Of a stretch of DNA of 64,000 nt, positions 1-11,067 are shown one piece after another. Position numbers and translations under genes: made by a program. The notes below the pieces were generated by a model. It saw only the letters and a program-made list of their open reading frames with translations, searched no databases and was not told the DNA's origin. Source of the stretch: Euptelea pleiosperma (lineage: Eukaryota; Streptophyta; Magnoliopsida; Ranunculales; Eupteleaceae); contig CM068543.1 in NCBI GenBank assembly GCA_035048495.1, positions 36,395,096 to 36,459,095 of the forward strand, read 5' to 3'. How positions within the stretch are numbered: the first letter of the stretch is position 1; each line of letters starts with the position of its first letter.

Positions 1-3000
1 ATGATCAGTGTACACTACCACCTTAGTGGCTAAGAGGTACTGACGGAATTTATCAAGGGCGAAGACTACCGCCAGGAGTTCTTTCTCAGTGGTAGAGTAA
101 TTCATTTGGGCAGAGTTAAGAGTTTTGCTCGCGTAGTAAATCACGTGTGACCTTTTGTCAACTCTCTGCCCTAGAACGGCGCCTAATGCGTAGTCAGAAG
201 CATCGCACATTACCTCGAAAGGTAGAGTCCAGTCCGGGGGACGGATAATGGGCCCAGTAGTGAGCTCAGTTTTGAGATGCTCAAATGCCTTGACACAGTC
301 AGCATTAAAGTCGAAAGGACTATCTTTAGCCAGAAGATGGGACAGAGGTCGAGCGATTTGAGAGAAGTCCTTGATGAATCGCCTATAGAATCCTCCGTGT
401 CCCAAAAAGGATCAGATGTCACGCACGGACTTAGGAATGGGCAAGGTCGAGATGATATCGATTTTAGCTTTGTCGACCTCAATGCCCTGATGGGAAATGA
501 CATGTCCCAGAACAATGCCCTTCTTCACCATGAAGTGGCATTTCTCCCAATTGAGGACAAGTCGCTTGTCCTGACAGCGGTGAAGTACAAGCCCTAGATG
601 GTTCAGACAATCATCAAAGGATGACCCAAAGACTGAGAAGTCGTCCATAAAGACTTCGAGGAATTTTTCCACCATATCAGAGAATATGCTCATCATACAC
701 CTTTGAAAGGTCGCGGGTGCATTGCAGAGGCCAAAGGGCATGCGCTTGTAGGCAAAAGTGCCAAAGGGACATGTGAAAGTTGTCTTCTCGTGGTCCTCAG
801 GGGCGATGGGTATTTGATTATACCCTGAGTAACCATCAAGGAAGCAGTAATAGGAATGACCTGCTAGTCTCTCCAACATCTGGTCTATGAAGGGTAAAGG
901 AAAATGGTCCTTCCTAGTGTTGGTGTTGAGTCGTCGGTAATCGATGCAGACTCTCCACCCTTTCTTCAGGCGCTGGGTTACCATTTCCTTGTTTTCATTT
1001 TCCACAACTGTGAATCCTGCCTTTTTAGGGACGACATGAATAGGGCTCACCCATTTGCTATCGGAGATGGGATAAATGATACCCGCATCTAACAGTTTAA
1101 GGACCTCATCCCGGACTACATCCTTCAAGACGGGGTTCAACCTCCTCTGGTGTTCTCGCGAGGTTTTGGATTCATCCTCGAGATAGATGTGATGTTGGCA
1201 CACCGAGGGGTCTATGCCTCGAATATCATCTATAGTCCAACCTATCGCAGATTTGTGCTCGTTGAGCAGCTCGAGAAGTTTTTTACGTTCACTCTCAGAC
1301 AAAGCGGAAGCAATAATGACAGGGTAGGTTTCCTTAGGACCAAGATAGGCATAGGAAAGATCTGTGGGAAGAGGCTTAAGCTCCAATATTGGAGCAGATG
1401 GAGTAGAAATAGGTGTCACAGAAGACACGGATTGAAGAGGTTTGACTTCAGTAGGTAAAGGAAGGATGGGTTCTCTGGCCATGGTTATCAGAGGCTCGAA
1501 CTCGATGAGTGGAGCGGGGATCTCTATCAGTGGAGCAGTCTCCAAAAGATCATTGAGATCAGAAATAGCTGACTCTGTTGCAAAGTCAGCTCCAAAGTGT
1601 TCTAGACACTGCTTAAGAATATCTTCGGTGGAGTCCGGGATTAGACTCTCAACGGCACACATTTCATCGGTCACTTCGCGATCTGCATCTTGTTGCATTA
1701 AACGAAAGATGTTGACCTCAGCTTTGAGGTTACCGAAAGCAATGGACATGTTTCCGTCCCGGCACCCGATGTGTGCATTCGCGGTGGCAAGGAATGGACA
1801 GCCTAAGATGACCGGAATGCGGTTATCCTGACACGGCTCGGTGTCTAGAATGATAAAGTCCACAGGATAATAAAAGTCAGCGACTTTTACTAGGACATCT
1901 TCAATGATTCCTCTTGGAATCTTGATGGACTGATCAGCCAATTTCAGGGTGACATTGGTAGGCTTCATATCTTTCAGTCCTAACTGCTGATATACCGAGA
2001 ATGGTATGAGGTTAACGCTAGTCCCTAAATCTAGCAAGGCAGTGCAGCTAAAGTTGTCACCAATTTCACATTGGACAGTTGGGCTACCTGGATCCTTGTG
2101 TTTGATCACACTGTTGCGTTGAATGAACGCGGTAGCTTTTTCGGCCAAGAAAGCAGCTTTGGGTACATGCGTACGCCGCTTAACTGTGCACAAGTCCTTG
2201 AGGAATTTGGCATAGGAGGGGATTTGCTTGATAGCAGAAAGGAATGGGATATTGATCTGGACGTCTTTAAAGACGTCTAAGATCTCTGAGAATTGCTGAT
2301 CCCGCTTATCTTGGACAAGTCTGTCCGGGAAAGGAGGCTTTACTCGACAAATGGATTTGTCTTTAGCCTTCGATTTCTACACAGGGATATCAGAAGTTGG
2401 TGCAGAGGTGGAAGAAGCAGAGGTAGGATTGGTACTAGTTTCCTCTGTACGAGTGATGGGTGCTGGAGATGGCACCGGTGGTGGTTGGACTCCCATGTCC
2501 ACAGTTTTTCCAGATCGTAGGGTGGTTACAGCTTGCACCTCCCCTTGACAATTCTCATTCTGGCTTTGAGATTGGGATCCGATCTCATATACTGCCCCTT
2601 TGGCATTTCCTTTAGGGTTGGCAATGGGTTGGCTAGGAAAGATCCCCTTAGCCTTCTCAGCTTCCAAGTTACCTAGACGTTGCTCTAGACGAAGCATGGA
2701 TTGCTGTTGCTGTTGCTCTAGGCGTTGCATAGATTGTTGTTGCTGAGTAATGAGTTGAGATAGAAGGTCTTCGATACCAGATTTGGGGAGCGACTGTTGG
2801 GGAGCAGCTAATGGGAGCTGAGGCACCAATTCGCGACTCGAGCTCATCGGGGCATTATAGTTATAGGCGGAAGAATTAGTTGGGACAATCTGTTGGTTCT
2901 GAAAGTTCTGGGGAACTCTTTGCTGATTCTGAAATGTGCTCTGTTGTCCAGAGTATTGACCCTGTTGGAACTGCTGGTTCTGAGTAGATGGGTAGTGATT

Positions 3001-3877
3001 CTGCTGATATTGTCCCTGATTGAATTGCCTATTGGGTTGATTGAACCCAGGAGGATACATGCCCTGAGGTTGACGCGGAGGTTGAGCTTGTGGTTGAGTA
3101 GACTGAGGCCTCCAAGAGAAGTTAGGGTGGTTTCTCGTGTCCGGATGATAAGATTGACTATACGAGTTCTGAGTGGGTGGTTTGTATGTGCTGAAAGCAC
3201 AAACTTCTTCCTGAAGAGGATTAGACCATCCTTCATTCAAAGGACAATGCTCAGTAGTATGGGAGGGTTGCAGACAGAGGGTGCAGGATTCCATAGGGCT
3301 CTCGTGTCCCACATGCATGACTGGGGTAGATTGTTGAGTAGGCTTTTGTACAGACACAGCCAGTGCCGAGACTGACTTGCTCAACTCTTGAATGACAGAT
3401 CGAAGCTCAGTATCAGCTGTAGCATCATGTCCCTTGGTTGTCCTTTGGACTGAAGTGGTTCGACTGAACTCTGAGTCAGTCGTCCAATGTTGAGAGTTTT
3501 CTCCTAACTCTCCCAAGAATTTGTATGCATCGGTCGGAGTTTGGTGCAGGAATTTTCCTTGGCACATTGACTCTACCATGGTCCGGGACTCATCAGTAAG
3601 TCCCTTATAGAAGACGTGGACAAGATTTCCCTTGTCGATGCTATGGTGGGGACACTTAGTCAGGTAGTCTTGGAATCTATCCCATGCTTCAAAAAATTTC
3701 TCATCGGACTTCTGTCTAAAGTCCTGAATGAGTTGCTTCATTTGGTTGGTCCGAGTCATGGGGTAGAATTTAGACATGAATTTGCCCACCAATTCTTTCC
3801 AACTGCTGATTGAATCAGCAGGTAAGGAGTAGAGCCAATCTGAGGCTCGGTCTTTGAGCGAGAATGGGAAAACTCGC
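1..3877 (-). pseudogene. Element C gag-pol pseudogene (Gag, protease, RT, part of RNase H)
   Basis: Translated on the minus strand this is collinear with the intact polyprotein of element A (17967-23732). In order it holds the Gag capsid part, a CCHC knuckle, a Gln-rich linker, the aspartic protease (LLDLGTS near 2020, against DLGAS in A), and RT with the FMDD active site near 641-655; RNase H runs off the left edge. Two in-frame stops break it: CAG to TAG at 2377-2379 and CGA to TGA at 412-414. The Gag start is deleted. All other codons stay open, so decay is recent or light. Confidence 0.92.
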
Positions 3878-6119
3878 TGTACAGTGGCTCGTGTCGGATG
3901 TCGATCCGCACTCGGGGTTAGTTAGCGCGACTCATGAACATGCAATGACGGATTTTTATCAAGAAAACATGGAGAGGTGAGAATGATGATCGATTTAAAA
4001 TAATTATTGGCGACTTTTAGAGAGAGAGATTTCCACAAACAACCAAAAACACAAAAGTAAACTAACAAATGCAAAAATAATAATTTTATTCATCCTCAAT
4101 GAGTCTTACAAAATCAAATTAAAATTCAAAAATTAACCTAGAAAGCCATAAAAATTAGAGAGAGAAATGAGAAAATGTAGAGAGAGAAATATCGAAGAAG
4201 GCTATCCTAGAGAGAGAAAATATGGGGGAGAGAGAAAGTGATGCTAGAAAGGTCTAGAGAGAGAAAGTGACAATTAAAGAGAGAGAAAAATAAAACAAGA
4301 GAGAGAAAAGAGACTAAGAGAGATCTAGAGAGAGAGAAAGAGAATATGGTTGTTGGGTGAGGAGAACGACGTTGCTTACTTTGAGGAGAACGACGTTGCT
4401 TACTTTCAAGTGGGAGAGCAGATCTAATATCGGTAAAGCTTTCGGCCACGGGAGTTGCAGTAGCAGTTTATGGTGGTTCTGTGGTGAGCTAGCACATTCC
4501 AAGGTGGTGCAGTCCGATTATGAAACTTTGGTATTTACAGGGTTGCAGCGCACCAGTCCGACAAGATTGAGGGAGAAGGTGTCATGGCAGTGATCCACGG
4601 TGGAGTTGCAGGGATCCTGCACATGGTGGCTGGTTCGTGGGCCAGAGTTGCAACGGTGGAGGAGACCACCGGTAATGTAGAAGGGAGGCCGAAGGTTCTG
4701 CCTGTGAAGATAGACGCCGGTGAAGAGGAATGAGAGGTGGCAATGGTGGAGCACGCAGGAGGCAGCGGCGAGGAAGGGGAGGGCGATGGCTGGTGCAGGC
4801 GCTCCAGCAGGAAGGAGCACTGACGGCCGGAGTTGCAGGTCTGCAACTCCGGCGTAAAAAAAAAAAACGGTAATGAAAAAAAAACGAAAACGAAAACGAA
4901 AAAAAAAAGAAAAAGAAGAAGTAAAAGAAAAAGAAGAAGAAGAAGAAGAAGAAGAAGAAGAAGAAGGAGACTGATGCCGTGGAGGAGCACTGACGGCCGG
5001 AGTTGCAGGCAACTCCGGCGAAGAAGAAGAAGAAGATGAAGAAAATGAGAAGAGAAAAATGGAGGAAAACGGTCTAAAACCGAGGGGAAGAAGGGGCAAA
5101 CGAGTTGGGGGAGAGAATGGAACAGATTTGAGGGGGATTAGGGTTCGAACGAACCCTTCTCCTTCCTCTTATAAAGCTCCCTATTTCCATTAATGGAAAT
5201 AGGGTATTTCCATTAAAATTATTTTTGAAATTCGCGGGGTCCACTAACTGGTCGGACAGCGGGTCGATGCTGATGGGCCCGGCTACTGGCCCACATGGGC
5301 TGATGATGTCCATCGTCTCACAAGATGATGTGACAGGCATTCTGAAGGCGATCGGATGGATGGTGACTTGATTGGGACCCAGATTGGTAGATCGACGGAT
5401 CTAGAGAGATCCAACGGTCCGATTGAAGATCCAACGGTCCGATGGAAGATCCAACGGTCAGAAAGCTAAGGGAGATGAGATAGAGCTGATAGGCAGGAGT
5501 TCTGGGGTTAGGTCAGTAGATTCGAGGATCGAGAGATGAAGAGAGAGAGAAAATAAGGAGAGATGAGAGAAAAAGTATCAAAAAAATGGAAAAAAGCACT
5601 GGCGGAGGGTCTGGAACCCTGGTCTTCACTGTGACCATCCTCACGCTTCTCCAGTAGAGTCGACCATCATTCTTTGCTGACTCATGTGGCTTTAAACGCT
5701 TTGGTCCGTCTCTTGGTCATTGGCTCTCCTACTCTCTTCGTTCTTTGGGCCGGCTTTTTGGTCCTCTTATTCAGCCCATATTTGGCCCATATCTTCTAGT
5801 TATAGCATGTGGGCTTGTTAAGCTTTGATAATGGGCTTTCATGATCGATTTGGGCCCACAAGTCTCGAAAATCGTCCCATCGGGGTTTCCTGCGACAGAA
5901 GAAGCGCGTAATGAGACTTTATCAGAACGGCTTAATATTTAGACTTCCGAAAATGTGTTTAATGCATGCAAATATACCATTTCGTCCAGAAAAGTGTGTT
6001 TTACGCAATGAGATAGACTCTTACGTAGAAAAGTGGATAATTAGAGCAGTTTTACGCAGGAGAGTGCGATAACGCTAACAGGATAAGTGCTTAAAATAAG
6101 CACTTTTGAGCGAATATCA
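3878..6119 (-). repeat. Element C 5' LTR, missing its last ~110 bp
   Basis: About 2.24 kb aligned throughout with the other Athila LTRs here. It begins at 6119 (U3, minus strand) and stops at 3878 inside U5, just before the terminal block found at 13706-13814 of element A. It carries the triple MSA-like repeat (5410-5460), a TATA-like box near 5170, the inverted repeat near 5148, two GGAGTTGCA palindromes (4827-4852 and 4997-5018), a GAA-rich microsatellite (4900-4970) and GA-rich tracts (4140-4350). Open frames inside it are low-complexity Ser, Lys or Arg runs and are not genes. Confidence 0.9.
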
Positions 6120-6780
6120 TGAGACGATGGACATCATCAATCCACTTGGGCTAGTAGCCAGGCCCATCATCATCGATCCGCTGTCCGACCAGTTAGTGGA
6201 CCTCGTGAATTTCAAAATAATTTTAATTAAATTTTAAAAAATGGGGGGTCCACTAAATGGGGAAATTCCCCAAAGAAAAGTAGTGTTTTACTTAAAAAAA
6301 AAAAATATTTTTTTTATTTCAAAAATTCCCTAATTTCCATTAATGGAAACTAGGGAGCTTTAAAAGGGGGAGGAGAAGGGTTCTTTGGAACCCTAATCCC
6401 CCTCCTTTCTTCTCTTTTCTCTCCCCAAAACCTTCCCCCCCACGTTTTCCACCTTCTCCTCATTCTTTTCTCGGCTTTTTCTTCTTCCTCTTCTCCTTTT
6501 CTCTTCTCTTTTCCGGCGAACTGGTTCTTCATCTTCTTCTTCTTCTTCTTCTTCTTCTTCTTCTTCTACTTCTTCTTGTAAACAGAGCCGGCAACTGCTC
6601 CAGCAGCAAGCACGACAGTGCAACCCGCACCATCGTCCTCCCCTATCTTGGACGGTCATCCATCCTCTTCTTCTCCTTCTTTCACCAACGCCGGAGTTGC
6701 AGGTTTGCAACTCCGGCCAGCCGGTCTTCAGCCTGCCCTGTTCACCATCACCACCGCTATCTTTCCATCTTCTTCACCAC
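6120..6780 (+). repeat. Element B 5' LTR, first segment
   Basis: Collinear with 33638-34285 of B's 3' LTR, starting at TGAGACGATGG. It contains the TATA-like GAGCTTTAAAAGG near 6357, the GGTTC...GAACC inverted repeat near 6378, a longer (CTT)n tract than the 3' LTR, and the palindrome at 6691-6716. It ends in CACCAC, where solo LTR D is inserted. Confidence 0.9.
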
Positions 6781-9386
6781 TAAAAGTAGGGTTTTTCCGC
6801 GTCGTTGGTTACGGAAACCCTAGAATCAACACATTTTTTTAGATCCGATTTCTTTTTCTGCAAAAATTAACAATTCTCGCATAATGGGAAGTGTCGGATG
6901 TCGATCCGCACTCGAGGTTAGGTTAGTGCAAACATGAGCAACAAAATTATGGAATAGCTGCAGAAATGGTAGGGGATAGATGAGAATGATGGAGAAATCA
7001 AATTAAAAAATTGTTTGTCGATCGAGATAATGACATCCATGCAAGAAATTCTCATCAAAAGCAACTAGATTAAAAAGATTCAAACACATCTTTTGACAAA
7101 AACGAACTAGATTTATTGACTTAAGAGGTCTATTATAATGCTTTGAATTACAAATAAAATAAAATAAACTAAAAAGCAATCTAAAAATGAGAAGAAAATA
7201 GAGAGAGAGAGAGAGAGAGAAATTTAGAGAGAAGAAATTTATGGAAGAAAATAGGCCATTGATGGAGAAAGGAACGACCTTGATGTGATAGGGAACATGT
7301 GCATGGCATGGCGCGTGGGTGCTGTGATGGGGAACATGCACAACAAGTAGTGGGTCGGCCCTGTAGATGGTAACTCACGGCCAAGAAGCTTGGATGATAC
7401 ACGTTGCTGATTTGGGGAGGAGCAAGGAGACACCAACGTTTCAGGGTGCACTGGTTCAGTCAACTCGGTGGAGAAGATGAAGTTCTTAGGCGAACCAAGT
7501 TCTTTTCTCATACATGAGGATAGATGCTTGGCTTGAGGGCGGTTTGTACTGCAGCACCAGCAGGTCTTCCACCAAGTGAAGAGAGATCGAGGAGGGCGAC
7601 TGGAGTGGGATGGATTGACGGTCTGCTCTCTTGCAGGCCGTGAACTTCTGGTTCTGCACAGGAGCAGCAAGGAGACACCAACGTTCCAGATTCTAAGTGG
7701 TCATCAGAGTTGCTGTCAGGGAGAGAGATGAGAGAGATGGTGTTGAGAGAGATGATAGGGTGAGAGAGAGTGACAGGGAGTGAGAGAGGTCGCAGGCTGC
7801 CAGTGCTAATGGAGCTCGTCGGAGTTGCAGGTTGCAACTCCGGCGAACTCTTGAAAAAAAATTTTTTTTTTTTTTTTTTTTTTTTGCAGACCTGCAACTC
7901 AGTGTTGCAGGTCGTGGTGAGGCAGTGGAGAGGAGATGGGGAAGTGAGGAGAAGTGAGGACGTGCAAATTGCCTCCTCCTCCCTTCTTCTTCAAAAACTT
8001 TTTCTTCTTCTTTTTTTTTTTTTTATGGGAGAAGCTCTCAACGGCTTGAGGATGGAAGAGAGACTGGGGAGAGAAGTGGAAAGGGGCGATGGAGGAGCTC
8101 TTGGGCAGCAAGGTGTTCGAGTAGGAGAGGGGTGGCTGGCGTTGCAGGCCGGAGTTGCAGGCTGCAACTCCGGTAGACAACGTGAAGAAGATGACGAAGA
8201 AGAAGAAGGAAAAGAAGAAAAAGAAGGAGAAGAAGAAAGGGAAACGGTGGGCAGAAGATTCGGGGAAGGAGAGGAGAAGAAAAGAGGGGGATTAGGGTTC
8301 GAACGAACCCTTCTCCTTCCTCTTATAAAGCTCCCTATTTCCTTTAATGGAAATAGGGTATTTTTTTAAATAAAAAATATTTTTAAATTTTTTTTTTTTT
8401 TTCTTTAAGTAAAATGCTACTTTTTCTTGGGGAATGTCCCCATTTAGTGGACCCCCCATTTTTTTAAAATTTAATTAAAATTCTTTGGAAATTCACGGGG
8501 TCCACTAACTGGTCGGACAGCGGGTCGATGATGGTGGGCCCGGCTACTGGCCCACATGGATTGATGATGTCCATCGTCTCACAAGATGATGTGACAGACA
8601 GTCTGATGGCGATCGGATGGATGGTGACTTGATTGGGACCCATCTTGGTAAATCGACGGATCTAGAGAGATCCAACGGTCCGATTGAAGATCCAACGATC
8701 CGAAGGAAGATCCAACGGTCAGAAAGCTAAGGGAGATGAGATAGAGCCGATGGGCAGGATTTCTGGGGTTAGGTCAGTAGATTCGAGGATCGAGAGATGA
8801 AGAGAGATAGAGAATAAGGAGAGATGAGAGAAAAAGTATCAGAAAATAGAGAGAAAAGCACTGGCGGAGGGTCTGGAACCCTGGTCTTCACTGTGGCCAT
8901 CCTCACGCTTCTCCAGTAGAGTCAACTATCATTCTTTGCTGACTCATGTGGCTTTAAACGCTTTGGTCCGTCTCTTGGTCATTGGCTCTCCTGCTCTCTT
9001 CGTTCTTTGGGCCGGCTTTTTGGTCCTCTTATTCAGCCCATATTTGGCCCATATCTTCTAGTCATAGCATGTGGGCTCTTTAAGCTTTGATAATGGGCTT
9101 TCATGATCGATTTGGGCCCACAAGTCTCGAGAATCGTCCCATCGGGGTTTCCTGCGACAGAAGAAGCGCGTAATGAGACTTTATCAGAATGACTACATGT
9201 CTAGACTTCCGAAAATGTGTTTAATGCATGCAAATATACCATTTCGTCCAGAAAAGTGTGTTCTACGCAACACAAGAGACTCTTACGTAGAAAAGTAGAT
9301 AAATAGAGTATTTTAACGTAGGAGAATGCAATAACGCTAACAGGATAATTGCTTAAAATAAGCACTTTTGAGCGAATATCAACCAC
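6776..9386 (-). mobile_element. Solo LTR D with target duplication ACCAC
   Basis: An Athila LTR (6781-9381, 2.6 kb, minus orientation) bounded by ACCAC at 6776-6780 and 9382-9386. Its left end reads TAAAAGTAGG, one change from the family TGAAAGTAGG; its right end is GAATATCA. The 3' LTR of B has the uninterrupted site at about 34280-34295, so the insertion point is verified inside the window. It has no internal domain, so it is the product of LTR-LTR recombination. Inside are GA tracts (7200-7222), poly-T (7861-7885), palindromes at 7820-7842 and 8149-8173, and MSA-like repeats at 8671-8721. Confidence 0.95.
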
Positions 9387-9974
9387 ATCCAAGCCTGCTG
9401 CATCTACATCTTCATATCTCCACGCCCATCTCTATTTTTTTTCTCCAAGCCGTCCACCTCCTTTCACCGTTTTCACCCACTGAAATCCAAAAAAAAATAA
9501 AATAAAACCAGTGCCCCCTCCATCTCTTTCCAGGTTGAAGAAGAAGAGAGAAGGATGATGGAGATCGAGGTGGTCTCATGCTGTGACTGACCGACCTCAC
9601 AACTCCATTGGAGGTGGAAACAGCCAGTGCCTCCCTCTCCATCCATCACCGCCCTCAACTTTGGCACCTCCACTAGACTGAATCATCTTCTCCGGCATGC
9701 AATCCAGGCCCCTCACTCATTCCTCTACTGCTATTCACGTTCTCCCTCTCTTCCTTTAGAAAAAGAAAAAGAAAAAAACACAGCAAAAGAAAAGAAGAAG
9801 AAGAAAGGAAGATAGGAGGGAAGCTCCACTGATTTGATCCTCCACCTGCACGTCCTCCTCCGGTCACCTCCATTAACGCCGACAAACTTTGCTGCTCCGC
9901 CTCCTGCACGTACCACCTGCTGCCCTTCCTAACAGCGATCTTCTAAGCAAAAGCAACGTCTCTTGGCTGATGCT
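9382..9974 (+). repeat. Element B 5' LTR, second segment, truncated
   Basis: Continues B's 5' LTR after insertion D and matches 34286-34877 closely. It stops at GGCTGATGCT; the next base belongs to the internal leader. The last ~864 bp of the LTR (equivalent to 34878-35741) are deleted. The peptide-like frames here (for example 9627-9815) are LTR sequence also present at 34511-34849 and are not genes. Confidence 0.88.
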
Positions 9975-11067
9975 ATTTTCCAAATCTGGGAATTCCTAAA
10001 TTTTACCCCATCTCGAATTTGGAAAATAATTCAAAAACTTGCCTAAATCCAGCGCTTGCTCTGTGAACCCTAAAAGGCAAGGATCTTCTAACTAGAATCC
10101 CGAATACCTAGACCGTGCGATCTAACTGTTTCTGAAGGAACACGATCCAGTGTGGGTAGGGAGCGAAAGCTCAAAGAGGTGGAGTCGGGCCCAAGCCCAT
10201 TAGGATACCCCTCCCTAACCCACGGAGGCGACCCCGTGGCGTGGCCCACGGGAGGTAAGTCTCTATCCTCGCCTTGAGTGCGATACAGAGCAATTTGGGT
10301 GAATCATTGCCTCTTGTCTATTTGCTTTCGCATATATATTATTTGACTTGCGTGGCGTGGCCGTTAATCAATCAACTCTAAGAGAGCAGACCCAGCTCCA
10401 AATTGAAACTGGTGGGATTTCATCACCCACCTCATCATTCCATCTGATTTGATCCCAAGGCTCCATTTAATTAAAAAGAATCAAGAAGTAGAGCCAATTA
10501 GCCCGGTGTTCGAGGAAAAATCCACACAAAGTGAACCCGCTCAACATCCAATCGAAATAAGACCACGAGCGCGGGTCCCTGTTGTCTAACACACCCATAA
10601 GTCCCTGCTACTCAAGTACACTGAGCTCGACGTGGCATCTTGGACTATTCGGCGGTTAGTTGCGTGTGGACTAGGAACACGCATCAACCCTAGCTTAACC
10701 CGAGGGAACACTCTTCTTATCCACTTGACCAATCCGGTTAGTCTGGGATGTACTAAAGTCAGCCATTGTGCCGCATTAGGCTTCGGATTGCCTTGTTGTT
10801 AACTAGAGTTAGTACTAAATGATTCGCTCTGAAGAGTGTAGCCTAGTGAGAACCTCTGAGTGCAAAATAGTTAGCCCCGCTGTTAAAAGATAAACCAGTG
10901 GTCCGCCCACTGTCATAATCTACTCTAGCCCCAAAACTAAGAAAGATAATTCCTAAAATATATCCTGATTGCTTCGAATAGGATTATCTGTGCTTGGTGT
11001 GCATCATTTAGGATAGTGTTCTTCTCTGGCAACTTTTTGCCAAGTATAGAGCTTGCCTCATTAGCGT
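9975..11067 (+). other. Element B untranslated leader, 5' part deleted
   Basis: Matches the reverse complement of element A's leader from 24831 down to 23733. The first ~613 bp of leader, with the primer-binding site, are lost in the same deletion that removed the LTR end. It contains the conserved GC-rich stretch 10190-10255 and a consensus 5' splice-site-like GGAGGTAAGT at 10251-10260, also present in A. No open frame of note precedes the Gag ATG at 11068. Confidence 0.8.

Larger units (their letters stand above)
1..6119 (-). mobile_element. Element C: left-truncated Athila-like Ty3/gypsy retrotransposon
   Basis: A minus-strand LTR retrotransposon whose 3' part lies outside the window. What remains is the 5' LTR (3878-6119) joined directly to a broken gag-pol (1-3877). 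The LTR edge at 6119 has the family terminus (TGATATTCGC read on the minus strand). The next bases, TGAGA at 6120-6124, continue the LTR of element B on the opposite strand, so C most likely inserted into B's 5' LTR. The primer-binding site, the whole leader and about the first 122 Gag residues are missing at the 3877/3878 junction compared with element A. C cannot be functional. Confidence 0.9.

Noticed and set aside
277..597. Plus-strand frames across pol of C, A and B (for example 277-597, 19824-20084, 22380-22862)
   Set aside because: Shadow frames antisense to the gag-pol reading, recurring wherever pol is conserved.
4518..5099. Ser- and Phe-rich frame in LTR C and similar Lys/Arg/Glu-rich frames at 6393-6710, 33914-34219, 59025-59670 and 61571-62493
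   Set aside because: Produced by GAA/CTT and GA microsatellites within LTRs; lengths vary with the repeats between copies.
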